Shown one piece after another: positions 36,944-44,434 of a stretch of 64,000 nt of DNA; the first letter of the stretch is position 1, and every line of letters starts with the position of its first letter. Source of the DNA: a virus; the IMG/VR virus record IMGVR_UViG_3300029914_000011, positions 1-64,000 of that record; one strand, 5' to 3'. Position numbers and translations under genes: made by a program. The notes under the pieces were generated by a model. The model made no database searches. It saw only the letters and a program-made list of their open reading frames with translations, and had not been told where the DNA came from.

Positions 36944-36980
36944 AACTATCCTTTAAACGATACATAAAGAGGCTTTTGTG

Positions 36981-37247
36981 TCATTTAATCGCTTCATAAT
37001 AAGATTCTGGCGCACCAATAAATTCAGTGTATCTGTAAAATTTTATAAGTCTATCGATTATCACGATCAATTCTGGCGTAAAACCAATATCTTCACCTAA
37101 ATAGAAAGCTACCACCACGCAGGGGCACCCAGTACTTGTGGCGCAAACCGAAATTGCACTCCCAAGATCGTAACTCACCTTATGTGTTTTGTAAAATTTT
37201 TGTACAAAATTCTTATTTACGATGTACCTATTTAGGTCTATCTTCAT
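36981..37247 (-). CDS. hypothetical protein (88 aa)
   Basis: Mixed alpha/beta sequence with a hydrophobic core (SAISVCATSTGCPCVVVAFY) holding three Cys, followed by LVIIDRLIKFYRYTEF. It lies near the end of the leftward RNA-repair operon. Not recognised. Confidence 0.5.
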   Translation of the reverse strand: MKIDLNRYIVNKNFVQKFYKTHKVSYDLGSAISVCATSTGCPCVVVAFYLGEDIGFTPELIVIIDRLIKFYRYTEFIGAPESYYEAIK

Positions 37248-37257
37248 TTACGAAACC

Positions 37258-37422
37258 TTACATGTTATTTTCTAGACCAAATTTTTTTATTATAGGGTTT
37301 GGAGTATCAAGATTTTTCTGTATCTCAGTCATGTTCTTGATTATTGCTTTAATTGTAAAAAATCCCAATAATATCCATACCAAACATAATACTAGCCTAG
37401 GAGTATTCCCACTTCTATTCAT
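37258..37422 (-). CDS. single-pass membrane peptide (54 aa)
   Basis: Start at ATG 37422 (MNRSGNTPRL), since the longer frame begins with TTG well inside the previous gene. Residues about 9-30 (LVLCLVWILLGFFTIKAI) form one membrane helix, followed by a polar tail. Overlaps the upstream gene by 8 bases. Function unknown. Confidence 0.5.
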   Translation of the reverse strand: MNRSGNTPRLVLCLVWILLGFFTIKAIIKNMTEIQKNLDTPNPIIKKFGLENNM

Positions 37423-37750
37423 ATTCAAAACCCAAACCAATCATTGCCTTTAGTGCAAATGGATTTTCTTTAAGATCGGAAATCAAATGCGTAAATATAG
37501 GATCCTTTTCCATTTCACAAAGTACGGGGGCCATAAAATATCCTGGGCTGTGGTCGGCAGCAAATTTTAGATATTTTTCACCTTCTTCTTCCATATCCAT
37601 GGCAAAATAATCATGGGCAACTGAAGTCATACATTTAGAGTATGCAAGATGTGGCAAAGCATCTTTGTTGAGAATGAGATAGTCCAATAGAACACCTAGT
37701 TCTTTTATGAGATCCTCATGGTCTTGTGGGATATCGCCGTATGTTTTCAT
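37415..37750 (-). CDS. acidic helical protein (111 aa), unknown
   Basis: Helical, acidic, TPR-like in feel: LAYSKCMTSVAHDYFAMDME then EEGEKYLKFAADHSPGYF. A single helix-turn-helix repeat would fit a protein-binding role, but this is a guess. TAATG overlap with the preceding gene suggests coupling. Confidence 0.55.
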   Translation of the reverse strand: MKTYGDIPQDHEDLIKELGVLLDYLILNKDALPHLAYSKCMTSVAHDYFAMDMEEEGEKYLKFAADHSPGYFMAPVLCEMEKDPIFTHLISDLKENPFALKAMIGLGFEYE

Positions 37751-37968
37751 TAAAGAAATTTAATTTCCCCAGAAATGTTAGTAATACAAAAATCTAAATA
37801 GGTTCCAGTGTATCTGCCTTCTTTATCGTATTGAGCATTGAATTCCCTAAAAAAGGTTTCCATATCTTCCAATGAATAGAATTTCCTCATAGCGGGAGTG
37901 GCATCCTCGACATAATATACGACATGATAAGGTTTACTTTTGGTTTTTTTAGTGGCCTTCTTTTTCAT
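37750..37968 (-). CDS. small basic-N-terminus protein (72 aa), unknown
   Basis: Start ATG 37968 (MKKKATKKTKSKPYHVVYYV) is supported by GGAGAG 5 bases upstream. The frame overlaps the HAD gene by 20 bases. A lysine-rich tail precedes a small alpha/beta domain. Not recognised. Confidence 0.55.
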   Translation of the reverse strand: MKKKATKKTKSKPYHVVYYVEDATPAMRKFYSLEDMETFFREFNAQYDKEGRYTGTYLDFCITNISGEIKFL

Positions 37969-38437
37969 TGTTCTCTCCAAATTTTTGAATTACTTTTTCT
38001 GCATCGGAAAATGTAAGTCCGTTCTTGCTATCTATTTGTACTAACCTGTCTATAAAGGGCGCTAAGTCTGTTCCGTCATCAATAATTACAAAATTTGTAA
38101 TTTCTGGATGGTACTTTAAATAAAGAGCGATCTCGTGGCCTCTATATCCATTTTCCAAAACTGGGGTTACGCCAACAATAAAGGATCCTGAAATATGGTA
38201 CTGGTCAAACATTTCTTGCAGAGCTTCTATGGTGTAGTGTTTTCTCCAACTAGAAGTGATAACTATTTCGACTTTGGGGACTTCTTCTAAAATATATTGA
38301 AGATTTGACATCGCAACTGGATCAAGAACTTTAGAACTAACGGTATTCGTTAAACCCAACAAATTCAAACGATTATTACAAATCATCGAACTAACTGAAA
38401 CTAGGACCCCATCGATATCGACAAAGAGGGCTTTCAT
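37949..38437 (-). CDS. HAD-family phosphatase of the RNA-repair type
   Basis: 162 aa. Motif I is DIDGVL (residues 7-12), motif II is ITSSWRKH (about 60), and motif IV is VIIDDGTDL (about 117). The SSWR form and absence of a cap match the HAD domain found in multi-domain RNA-repair proteins. Such phosphatases may remove 3' or 2' phosphates from cleaved RNA before ligation; the substrate here is inferred. It lies in one operon with the RlaP-like and RNA ligase genes, which supports that reading. Confidence 0.75.
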   Translation of the reverse strand: MKALFVDIDGVLVSVSSMICNNRLNLLGLTNTVSSKVLDPVAMSNLQYILEEVPKVEIVITSSWRKHYTIEALQEMFDQYHISGSFIVGVTPVLENGYRGHEIALYLKYHPEITNFVIIDDGTDLAPFIDRLVQIDSKNGLTFSDAEKVIQKFGENNEKEGH

Positions 38438-38601
38438 ACTCTAAATACCTTAATGGTTCCACAATATCTACATTTACTGACCAACTTACGAGCCACGGGA
38501 CGTTTCGTGCTTATCTCTTGATCAAATATGTCTATGGAATCCATAGTATGGAATCTATGTGGACAGAAAAACAGTCTTAAAATTTTGTATAGATACTTCA
38601 T
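38434..38601 (-). CDS. small zinc-ribbon-like protein (55 aa)
   Basis: Short gene with ATGA overlaps at both ends (start 38601 with the RlaP-like gene, stop 38434 with the HAD gene), strong evidence that it is real. LRLFFCPHRFHTMD and CRYCGTIKVF provide two metal-ligand pairs, C-x2-H and C-x2-C. A similar CPTT...CDDC peptide lies at 42173, so the phage has at least two of this kind. Confidence 0.7.
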   Translation of the reverse strand: MKYLYKILRLFFCPHRFHTMDSIDIFDQEISTKRPVARKLVSKCRYCGTIKVFRV

Positions 38602-39608
38602 TTGATCTCTCTTTTTACTTCATCAGAATAAACATGGTAAACGAAATCCTTGATCCATTCAAGATCTGGTTTTGCTCGAAGAGTAGAAGTCTTTTCTACC
38701 TCGACCAATTCTTCTAGGCCAGAAGTAATCATTTCAGATACTTGTTCGAATGGCAGTTGTTCGGTCTTGATCTTAATTAGCAATTCCGCATCTGGACGAG
38801 GGAATGTGATATTTCCAGTACGAAGAAGTTCTAGGCCTTCACTGTTTACTCGAACAGCATGGGAAAGAGCCTTAAAACATACTCCACCGGCAATATTTGC
38901 CTTGCGTGAACGAGATCCGTACTCTGCATAGATTCGACTAACAATGTCTAAAGCGTCTTTTGCTCTAATTGCCATGGGAATAAAGCGACCACAAATTTTT
39001 AGGTGAGGTTGATTCATTTCGCCTTTAGGGTCTGGTTTCATTACCATTTCTATAAGCGGCGTTTTTTCGAGATTAACCAACGATTGCGTATGGTAAATTA
39101 AATCAAGAATTCCTTTTTCGTGATCTCTTAATCTGTCATATGGAGGAAAGGTTTCTAAGGAACCGATAGCCATTTTAAGGGCATCCATGCGAGTACCTTT
39201 TACGCCATACTTTGCAGCTTGTTTACGAGCATATCCAATGAAGGCATTAACATTCTTAGAAATAATTTTCTCTTTATTATCCCGAATTGTTTTGAAGATG
39301 TACCAGTTAGCGGGGTTCTTTGCCGTAAACATTTCGTCTGGGGAGAAGATCATATCAAGGGCCATGGTCTGGCCTTCTGCGAATAATTTTAAAAATTGAT
39401 CAACCGAGAAAATCTCAATATCTACATCGTCCTTACTATTGCGCTCTCCATGGGCCTTCTTTCGACTCATGTTTACCGTTTTGTGGTAGTCGTTTAATAC
39501 GATTTGACGGCCCGTAGGCAAATAAATGGACTTAAAATCGAGATCAGACTTTGGAGTAGTTGTTCCGTAAAGAGCCGACCCAAATTTCAACTCAAAAAGC
39601 TTATTCAT
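38598..39608 (-). CDS. RlaP-like DNA polymerase beta-superfamily nucleotidyltransferase
   Basis: 336 aa. The nucleotidyltransferase signature FGSALYGTTTPKSDLDFKSI (from about residue 9) has the G-S and D-x-D metal ligands, and DDVDIEIFS about 60 residues on supplies the third acidic residue. The rest is helical, as in RlaP proteins, which occur beside RNA ligases in predicted RNA-repair operons. The exact reaction (nucleotide addition to RNA ends) has not been settled for the family to my knowledge. Co-transcription with RNA ligase and a HAD phosphatase here supports the RNA-repair reading. Confidence 0.78.
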   Translation of the reverse strand: MNKLFELKFGSALYGTTTPKSDLDFKSIYLPTGRQIVLNDYHKTVNMSRKKAHGERNSKDDVDIEIFSVDQFLKLFAEGQTMALDMIFSPDEMFTAKNPANWYIFKTIRDNKEKIISKNVNAFIGYARKQAAKYGVKGTRMDALKMAIGSLETFPPYDRLRDHEKGILDLIYHTQSLVNLEKTPLIEMVMKPDPKGEMNQPHLKICGRFIPMAIRAKDALDIVSRIYAEYGSRSRKANIAGGVCFKALSHAVRVNSEGLELLRTGNITFPRPDAELLIKIKTEQLPFEQVSEMITSGLEELVEVEKTSTLRAKPDLEWIKDFVYHVYSDEVKREIK

Positions 39609-40235
39609 TTATCCTCTTCCTGGAGTATCCGATGGTAGACCAAGATATTCCCGCCAATCAACCCATCTACGAGTATTTGGCTTAACGATATTTCCATTAA
39701 TAGCAACACCATCATTTAGGGTTTTAATAAAACCCCAATCTCGCTTAGTACGACCAGTAAAACAAAAAGTTAATGGAGCAAATTCTTTTTCGTTTAATCT
39801 ATAAGAATGATCGGTTAGAACCTGATGCTGATCTGTTGCTTTTCTCCAAACAAATCTATTTTTTGCTACTGGATATGTTTTGATATCATCCATCAACCTT
39901 GTAGAGTTTCCAGAAGTTCTTGTAAAAATTAAAGAATTTGCTCCAGACTGTCTGCGTGTTAATTCTACTTCTTTTGTCTGAGGATTAAATTTCTTTTCTG
40001 TATAAGCACCACGAACCAAGTAGGTACAGAAATCCCAAGGATGATCGTGTAGATCGTCCCGATCAGAACGTAAAAATTGATGGATAAAGAAATTAAAATA
40101 CTTTGATTTGATTACATAGTATCGGATTAGATAAACGTCCTGCGGGCCTCCAGTACCAGTAATACGAAGTGTCTTACTTCTTTTTTCACAATAGGACATT
40201 AACTTGTTGGCAACAAAAAGAGTTAAATTATTCAT
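39609..40235 (-). CDS. cupin-fold protein, phage type
   Basis: 208 aa from ATG 40235, which overlaps the preceding stop as ATGA; an upstream GTG at 40244 is less likely. HQFLRSDRDDLHDHPWDF supplies the cupin metal-binding histidines, followed by LVRGAYTEKKF and a conserved-looking HQVLTDHS. Similar cupin proteins occur in many large phages and bacteria without known substrate. A dioxygenase or sugar-modifying role is possible. Confidence 0.75.
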   Translation of the reverse strand: MNNLTLFVANKLMSYCEKRSKTLRITGTGGPQDVYLIRYYVIKSKYFNFFIHQFLRSDRDDLHDHPWDFCTYLVRGAYTEKKFNPQTKEVELTRRQSGANSLIFTRTSGNSTRLMDDIKTYPVAKNRFVWRKATDQHQVLTDHSYRLNEKEFAPLTFCFTGRTKRDWGFIKTLNDGVAINGNIVKPNTRRWVDWREYLGLPSDTPGRG

Positions 40236-40456
40236 TTTGTACACTTCTTTAGCTCATCGCCTTTAAAAGATTCTGGAACAATTGAACCCTTACAATCCAA
40301 ATCTACATCGTATACCGGTGGATCTACTTGGATCTGATGTTCTACTGTGCCTTTACATCCTTCATAAAAACCTTTGGTTACAACTACACAATCCTTGAAA
40401 TGGAATGGTGTCGATAACATAGTGGCCAACATAAGAACGAAATTAGTATTCATCAT
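40232..40456 (-). CDS. exported small protein with KOW/SH3-like core
   Basis: 74 aa. The first 17 residues (MMNTNFVLMLATMLSTP) look like a short signal or anchor. The remainder, DCVVVTKGFYEGCKGTVEHQ, is a small beta-barrel-like sequence with three Cys. AGGAG precedes the tandem ATGs. It has its own promoter at 40474-40502. Function unknown. Confidence 0.6.
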   Translation of the reverse strand: MMNTNFVLMLATMLSTPFHFKDCVVVTKGFYEGCKGTVEHQIQVDPPVYDVDLDCKGSIVPESFKGDELKKCTK

Positions 40457-40473
40457 ATAGAACTCCTATCTAA

Positions 40474-40502
40474 AATATATCAAAAAAATATTGTTAAGTC
40501 AA
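40474..40502 (-). promoter_or_regulatory. sigma70 promoter within RNA-repair operon
   Basis: Minus-strand TTGACT (40497-40502) and TATATT (40474-40479), spacer 17. It lies just past the ribonucleotide reductase stop and would separately transcribe the exported protein, cupin, RlaP-like and HAD genes. Confidence 0.8.
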
Positions 40503-42128
40503 TTACAAACCACATACGCCATTAAGACAACCATTTTCAGTTTCTTCAAAAACTTTTCCTTCGTCAGCCAAAGCTTCTTCCAGAGAGCATCTGGTTAATG
40601 GCTGTCCACCGCGAGCACCATCTGGGTATACCGTAAACCCACGTAACCGCTTGGCATACTTGAGTAATGTCGCCGCATTCTTTTCATAATTGTCTTTGTT
40701 ATTAGTAGAAGATCCCCAACTTTCCATGTTGCAAGTACTAGAAATGGACATATCAACATAATTTTGGACATCGGCTTGAAACTTAACTCGTTGTTTGAAA
40801 GTAAGATCTCCGGCATCTTTGATATTTTCAACCTTAATACCCTGTTCTAGAAGTCTTTTGACCGATCCATCAACAACATATTGGTACATCCATTTACCTT
40901 CTTTGAAGTAACGGCGTTTATAGGCCTTACAGAATAGTGGTTCAATACCAGTAGTGGTCTCTGCAATGATGCCAATCGTGCCTGTTGGAGCGATTGCGCG
41001 AACGCCCTTAGGAACAGATACCCCTAATTGTTTAGCTCCCATAAAAGCCGCTGAATCGCTTTCTTGCTCGTATACGGATAGAAGTTTATGAAGTTCTGGT
41101 GTTACCTCATATTCCTGACCCTTGGCCATAAGCCATTCATGGATTCCACCTAATCCCAAACCGATTCGATTGTTTTTCAGTCCAATTTCTCTGATCTTAT
41201 CGGTTGGAACATCACTGTACATACCCCCACAAAGGAGAAAGAGAGTGGAAAGTTTGGTGCTTTCTGCTAGATCCCTCTTATCTTTCATGCGATTAAGCCA
41301 AAGAGTTCCTAGATTACACTTGTCAGAATCATCTTCGCTGACTACTTCAGTACAGGCATTACGAAGAGATTCGTTATCTTTCCTGAAATTGAAACTCATT
41401 CCTGGTTCTGCAGTAGAGAAAGCTTGAAAGCAATTATCAAGCCATACTTTCTTGGTTAATTCGTGTTTTGGGTGTTCTGGATTCTCAATAGCAATAAAAA
41501 ATTCTGTATTATAGACTACAGAAATGTTGGTTAGCTCCATAGGAAGCGGAAAATTAAGGTCTGCTAACTTAGCCGCCTTAAGAGCGTCGGAATAATCCTT
41601 AAGGTGCATAAATTTAAAGACATCTGGGTGAGACCATTCTAGGCCTGCCCAAATAGCAGATCTACGTTGTCCGCCTTGCATAATGTAACGGCCACCCTCA
41701 TTTACCATATTCATTAAAGCTATAGGACCCGTAGAGCGACCCCCAGTACGTCTGATAATTTCCCCTTCAGATCTAAGTTTTGAATATTCTACTCCAATTC
41801 CTCCACCGGTCATAAGGGAGGAAGTGACTTTATGTTGTATCTCTGCCCAAGATTCTCGACTATCTTCTGCCCTAAATAAAAAACAATTGTTTACCTGATG
41901 GAATTCTCTTCCAGCAGAATAAAGATAGCGACCTCCAGGAATAAATTTCCTTTCGAGGATCATATTGTAAATCTTTTCTTTGGTTTTACTGTCTAGAAGT
42001 TGAGAACACACAGCTTCCGTAACTCGTTTGGAGGTATCAGCCCATGTCTCTACTCCATCTTTAGAGTATTTCTGTAAATAAATATCTTGTGCCCATTTAG
42101 CGGAAAAAACATCGAACGCATTCTTCAT
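40503..42128 (-). CDS. nrdJ: class II (B12-dependent) ribonucleotide reductase, short form
   Basis: 541 aa. Redox-pair cysteines are probably C82 (VNNCFLF) and C271 (DKCNLGTLWL). The radical site is N257-x-C259-x-E261 in RNACTE. MTGGGIGVEYSKLRS and APTGTIGIIAETTTGIEPLF are reductase signatures, the latter forming the nucleotide site. The tail CLNGVCGL carries the shuttle cysteines. The GGG(I/T)G form and absence of any small-subunit gene indicate the adenosylcobalamin class. It reduces ribonucleoside di- or triphosphates to deoxynucleotides. It lacks an ATP-cone, so activity may be unregulated. The enzyme would depend on host cobalamin. Confidence 0.85.
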   Translation of the reverse strand: MKNAFDVFSAKWAQDIYLQKYSKDGVETWADTSKRVTEAVCSQLLDSKTKEKIYNMILERKFIPGGRYLYSAGREFHQVNNCFLFRAEDSRESWAEIQHKVTSSLMTGGGIGVEYSKLRSEGEIIRRTGGRSTGPIALMNMVNEGGRYIMQGGQRRSAIWAGLEWSHPDVFKFMHLKDYSDALKAAKLADLNFPLPMELTNISVVYNTEFFIAIENPEHPKHELTKKVWLDNCFQAFSTAEPGMSFNFRKDNESLRNACTEVVSEDDSDKCNLGTLWLNRMKDKRDLAESTKLSTLFLLCGGMYSDVPTDKIREIGLKNNRIGLGLGGIHEWLMAKGQEYEVTPELHKLLSVYEQESDSAAFMGAKQLGVSVPKGVRAIAPTGTIGIIAETTTGIEPLFCKAYKRRYFKEGKWMYQYVVDGSVKRLLEQGIKVENIKDAGDLTFKQRVKFQADVQNYVDMSISSTCNMESWGSSTNNKDNYEKNAATLLKYAKRLRGFTVYPDGARGGQPLTRCSLEEALADEGKVFEETENGCLNGVCGL

Positions 42129-42172
42129 CTTGTTGTACCTATATTATTGTTTTGAAACTAAACTGTTATTTG

Positions 42173-42328
42173 TTATCTGTGGTAAGTGTATAAGTTGCCC
42201 TTTTTATCGTTTACGGTTCTGCAATCGTCACATCCAACAAAAGTATTATCGCTTAACCATATGGTGGTCGGACAATGAAATCTAAATAAGCAATGAAAGT
42301 GCCATTTAATTCGATATAAAAACAACAT
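42173..42328 (-). CDS. small zinc-ribbon-like protein (51 aa)
   Basis: ATG 42328, stop TAA at 42173. The opening MLFLYRIKWHFHCLFRFHCP and later GCDDCRTV give His/Cys pairs resembling the 55-aa protein at 38434. It lies between membrane-protein and reductase genes in the same operon. The Shine-Dalgarno is weak. Confidence 0.55.
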   Translation of the reverse strand: MLFLYRIKWHFHCLFRFHCPTTIWLSDNTFVGCDDCRTVNDKKGNLYTYHR

Positions 42329-42334
42329 CTTATA

Positions 42335-42616
42335 TTACTCTTTATTTTGAAGAATTTTAAGCGTATCCGCTTTTAAATTATCTCCTAAAATACGCAAATT
42401 TTCAAGAAGTAATCGAGAAAAACAAAATCCAGCAGAAAAACTCATAACAAATGTGAATACTTTAGAGTGTACATAAAATGCGTCCACAAATACAACCAAG
42501 AAATTGGCAAAAAGCAATAACAGGAAGATCTTGAGTGTCAATGCTCCTACTTTAAAATAAAATTTCTTATTTATTACTTTTAAGTTTTTCTTCTGCTCTT
42601 CTGTAAAACCGTTCAT
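42335..42616 (-). CDS. two-helix membrane protein (93 aa)
   Basis: Two hydrophobic segments, about residues 22-46 (VGALTLKIFLLLLFANFLVV) and 50-68 (VFTFVMSFSAGFCFSRLLL), follow a charged N-terminus and precede a polar C-terminus. The size suggests a holin-like or membrane-modifying protein, but nothing proves it. Overlaps the upstream gene by 4 bases. Confidence 0.6.
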   Translation of the reverse strand: MNGFTEEQKKNLKVINKKFYFKVGALTLKIFLLLLFANFLVVFVDAFYVHSKVFTFVMSFSAGFCFSRLLLENLRILGDNLKADTLKILQNKE

Positions 42617-42867
42617 GATACGGCCTCAAAAATGGTTTTGTATGTGTCTATAGACAAAATATCTATGGGCAGTGTGGAATGCGATGAATGTAATGTGACT
42701 ACGCGATACTCTTTAATTGCCTCTACTCCAGCAATTCTTTCTTTGGCAACCGCCCTTTTGTTAAATTGATCATACGAATCTTTGTCTAACAAAATGTATT
42801 TTGGAGATCGACCGTTTTTAATCATGTATTGGTAAACTAACTCTTCAACATCTTCCATACTTATCAT
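42613..42867 (-). CDS. hypothetical phage protein (84 aa)
   Basis: ATG 42867 (MISMEDVEELVYQYM) is chosen because GAAGGG lies about 10 bases upstream and the longer frame would overlap the previous gene by 32 bases. The pattern KYILLDKDSYDQF...YRVVTLHSS recalls an uncharacterised phage protein. No function known. Confidence 0.6.
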   Translation of the reverse strand: MISMEDVEELVYQYMIKNGRSPKYILLDKDSYDQFNKRAVAKERIAGVEAIKEYRVVTLHSSHSTLPIDILSIDTYKTIFEAVS

Positions 42868-42868
42868 A

Positions 42869-43060
42869 CTACTTACCCTTCTTCTTGTTATGCGCTTCAA
42901 GAATTTTTTTAATATACTTATCTACTTTTTGTGGATCACATCGTTCTTCTACTAAGATCTCTGTAAATCTATCGAAAGCTTCCTGTACATCAGAAAGTTC
43001 AAGCATTTCCACTAAAAAATACTGCTCTTCCTTTGATAAGAAGAACCTATCTGAACTCAT
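42869..43060 (-). CDS. hypothetical helical protein (63 aa)
   Basis: All-helical acidic protein (SKEEQYFLVEMLELSDVQEA) with a basic tail (HNKKKGK). Coupled by ATGA overlap to the membrane peptide upstream. Not recognised. Confidence 0.6.
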   Translation of the reverse strand: MSSDRFFLSKEEQYFLVEMLELSDVQEAFDRFTEILVEERCDPQKVDKYIKKILEAHNKKKGK

Positions 43061-43185
43061 TTTTTACCGCCATGGTGTAAGATCAATTTCGGTTTTCTCT
43101 TTTTCTTCTTAAAAATAAAACTAAGTCCAATTAACGTAAAGGAAAAAAGAGGAATCAATAAAAAGCAAAAGATTACTATGTTCAT
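43057..43185 (-). CDS. single-pass membrane peptide (42 aa)
   Basis: GAGGG lies 5 bases before ATG 43185, and the TGA overlaps the next ATG. One membrane helix (IVIFCFLLIPLFSFTLIGLS) is followed by a very basic tail (KKKKRKPK), giving an N-out or N-in small anchor. Function unknown. Confidence 0.65.
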   Translation of the reverse strand: MNIVIFCFLLIPLFSFTLIGLSFIFKKKKRKPKLILHHGGKK

Positions 43186-43203
43186 TGAACCCTCTAAAAT
43201 TGC

Positions 43204-44067
43204 TTATTTGATATTCATTGCGTGCTTAGTTTCAATTTCACTTTGGATGAATCTGAACAGTTGTCCGCCCATAGTTTTAGTCATTCCCTTTACTTCTGCA
43301 TCTGTTCCTGTGATCTGACCTTCTTTGATCAAATCCGCAATGTAGTCTTTAGTAATCTGTGGAAGGGATTTAGGGTAACCAGTTAAATAGCGCTCATCTT
43401 TTGAAAGAAGTTTTTCGAGACGAATAGGTTGTAAGAGATGAGATACGTCGATTTTAGGCTTAGTATTTTCTCCAGAATTCCCCTTCTTGGGTTTTCCAGT
43501 CCATTGGGTTTCTTCTTCCTCAAATACAACTTTATATCGCTCGTCTTTAATACGAACGACAACGCCTTCTGGGTGCATGAATCCAGAACTAAGTTTAGAG
43601 CCATTTGTTTTGAGTTCATCCATTGCAATTTGGACTTGATTGAGATCAATTGGACCCTCATAAAGAACTGGCACAAGAACGGTTCGTGGTGGAAGCGGCT
43701 TATCTTTATAACGATAATAGTCAAAAAGAACGAAAACTTTTTGTTCTAAACCTTCTCCTGAGTTAATGCCCTTGCCAGCCCATTCGCCATCATGACGACC
43801 TTCTCCAAGAAGGTCGATGAAAGCCTGCTTGTTTGCGTAAACATGTGTGGCGAAATTGTAGTTATCATCGCCAGGAACTATGAATCGTGTGCGTGATCCA
43901 CATGCAAGATCGAATCCATCTTCTACCTGCATAGAACCAACGCCATCGTGGACATCTTTAAATTTACGGTAAACAAGAATGTGAGCATTTGTACCATGAA
44001 TCTTTTGCGTGATTGACATGACTACCGAACCTAATTTTTTAATTTCTGGGAAAGCTTTAAATTCCAT
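43204..44067 (-). CDS. RNA ligase (Rnl2-like family)
   Basis: 287 aa from ATG 44067 (MEFKAFPEIKKLGSVV), which has AGGAG 6 bases upstream; the longer frame to 44163 runs into the structured leader and is rejected. Nucleotidyltransferase motifs appear in order: I, K22 in TQKIHGTN; Ia, ACGSRTRF; III, HDGEWAGKGI; IV, PEGVVVRI; V, ERYKVVFEEE. It would join 3'-OH and 5'-phosphate RNA ends through an enzyme-AMP intermediate, typically to reverse host nuclease damage. It is the first gene of the operon that includes the RlaP-like and HAD genes. The C-terminal 70 residues are a separate helical domain. Confidence 0.9.
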   Translation of the reverse strand: MEFKAFPEIKKLGSVVMSITQKIHGTNAHILVYRKFKDVHDGVGSMQVEDGFDLACGSRTRFIVPGDDNYNFATHVYANKQAFIDLLGEGRHDGEWAGKGINSGEGLEQKVFVLFDYYRYKDKPLPPRTVLVPVLYEGPIDLNQVQIAMDELKTNGSKLSSGFMHPEGVVVRIKDERYKVVFEEEETQWTGKPKKGNSGENTKPKIDVSHLLQPIRLEKLLSKDERYLTGYPKSLPQITKDYIADLIKEGQITGTDAEVKGMTKTMGGQLFRFIQSEIETKHAMNIK

Positions 44068-44085
44068 AATTCTCCTAAATATAAA

Positions 44086-44125
44086 CCCGTCACCACATGA
44101 AACCCATTTTAAGGCGCGTGACGGG
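44086..44125 (-). promoter_or_regulatory. leader hairpin before RNA ligase (attenuator-like)
   Basis: An 8-bp stem, CCCGTCAC (44118-44125 read leftward) with GTGACGGG (44086-44093), followed by TTTATATTT just ahead of the ligase AGGAG. It could act as a terminator or attenuator controlled by the structured RNA upstream. A second hairpin, TCATGG...CCATGA, lies between the two. Confidence 0.5.
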
Positions 44126-44170
44126 CGCTCATGGAAAAGGTTAATGGTCAATCCCATGAACAAAAATTTC

Positions 44171-44332
44171 GTGACAGGTCAGTCGCTACTCTGACAAGGA
44201 TACTACTAGGGCTACCCAATGTATTGTCTGCTCCCGTTCATTCCTAAATCCTACATTTAGATCTGCGTGTCTCTTAGTTTCTGGGGCGTCACGTCCAGTA
44301 AAGACTCAAACTGCTTTCCACGCCGCTGTCAC
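44171..44332 (-). ncRNA. structured leader RNA, copy B of a two-copy family
   Basis: 162 bases closed by GTGACAG pairing with CTGTCAC. In order it carries GCGTGGAAAGC, AGTTT...AAACT enclosing CTGG-ACGTGACGC-CCAG, GAGACACGC (pairing back to GCGTG), CTAAAT...ATTTAG, TGAACG, GGGTAGCCC and TCAG...CTGA. The first half matches copy A at 36565-36769. Its 5' end coincides with the expected start of the promoter at 44340-44368, so it is the beginning of the RNA-ligase operon transcript. A cis-regulatory element or a processed RNA are both possible. Class not recognised. Confidence 0.75.
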
Positions 44333-44339
44333 TTCATAG

Positions 44340-44368
44340 AATATATCGTTAATTAGTACGCAAGTCAA
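44340..44368 (-). promoter_or_regulatory. sigma70 promoter of RNA-ligase operon
   Basis: Minus-strand TTGACT (44363-44368) and TATATT (44340-44345) with a 17-base spacer. The expected start, about 44333, is the first base of the leader RNA's closing stem. Confidence 0.85.
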
Positions 44369-44375
44369 TACTAAA

Positions 44376-44405
44376 AAGCCCCCTAAAAATTAATTTAGGA
44401 GGCTT
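44376..44405 (-). terminator. rho-independent terminator after ice-binding-like gene
   Basis: Reading leftward, AAGCCTCCTAAA pairs with TTTAGGGGGCTT (one G-T pair) around a TTAATT loop and is followed by TTT. It separates the 615-aa virion gene from the RNA-ligase promoter. Confidence 0.85.
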
Positions 44406-44434
44406 GGATACGGAGGAATTTGGAGGTCTAAGGA

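Noticed and set aside
43204-44163. Longer RNA ligase start at 44163
   Set aside because: It would cross the leader hairpin; AGGAG sits at ATG 44067 and the family normally starts near MEFKAFPEIK.
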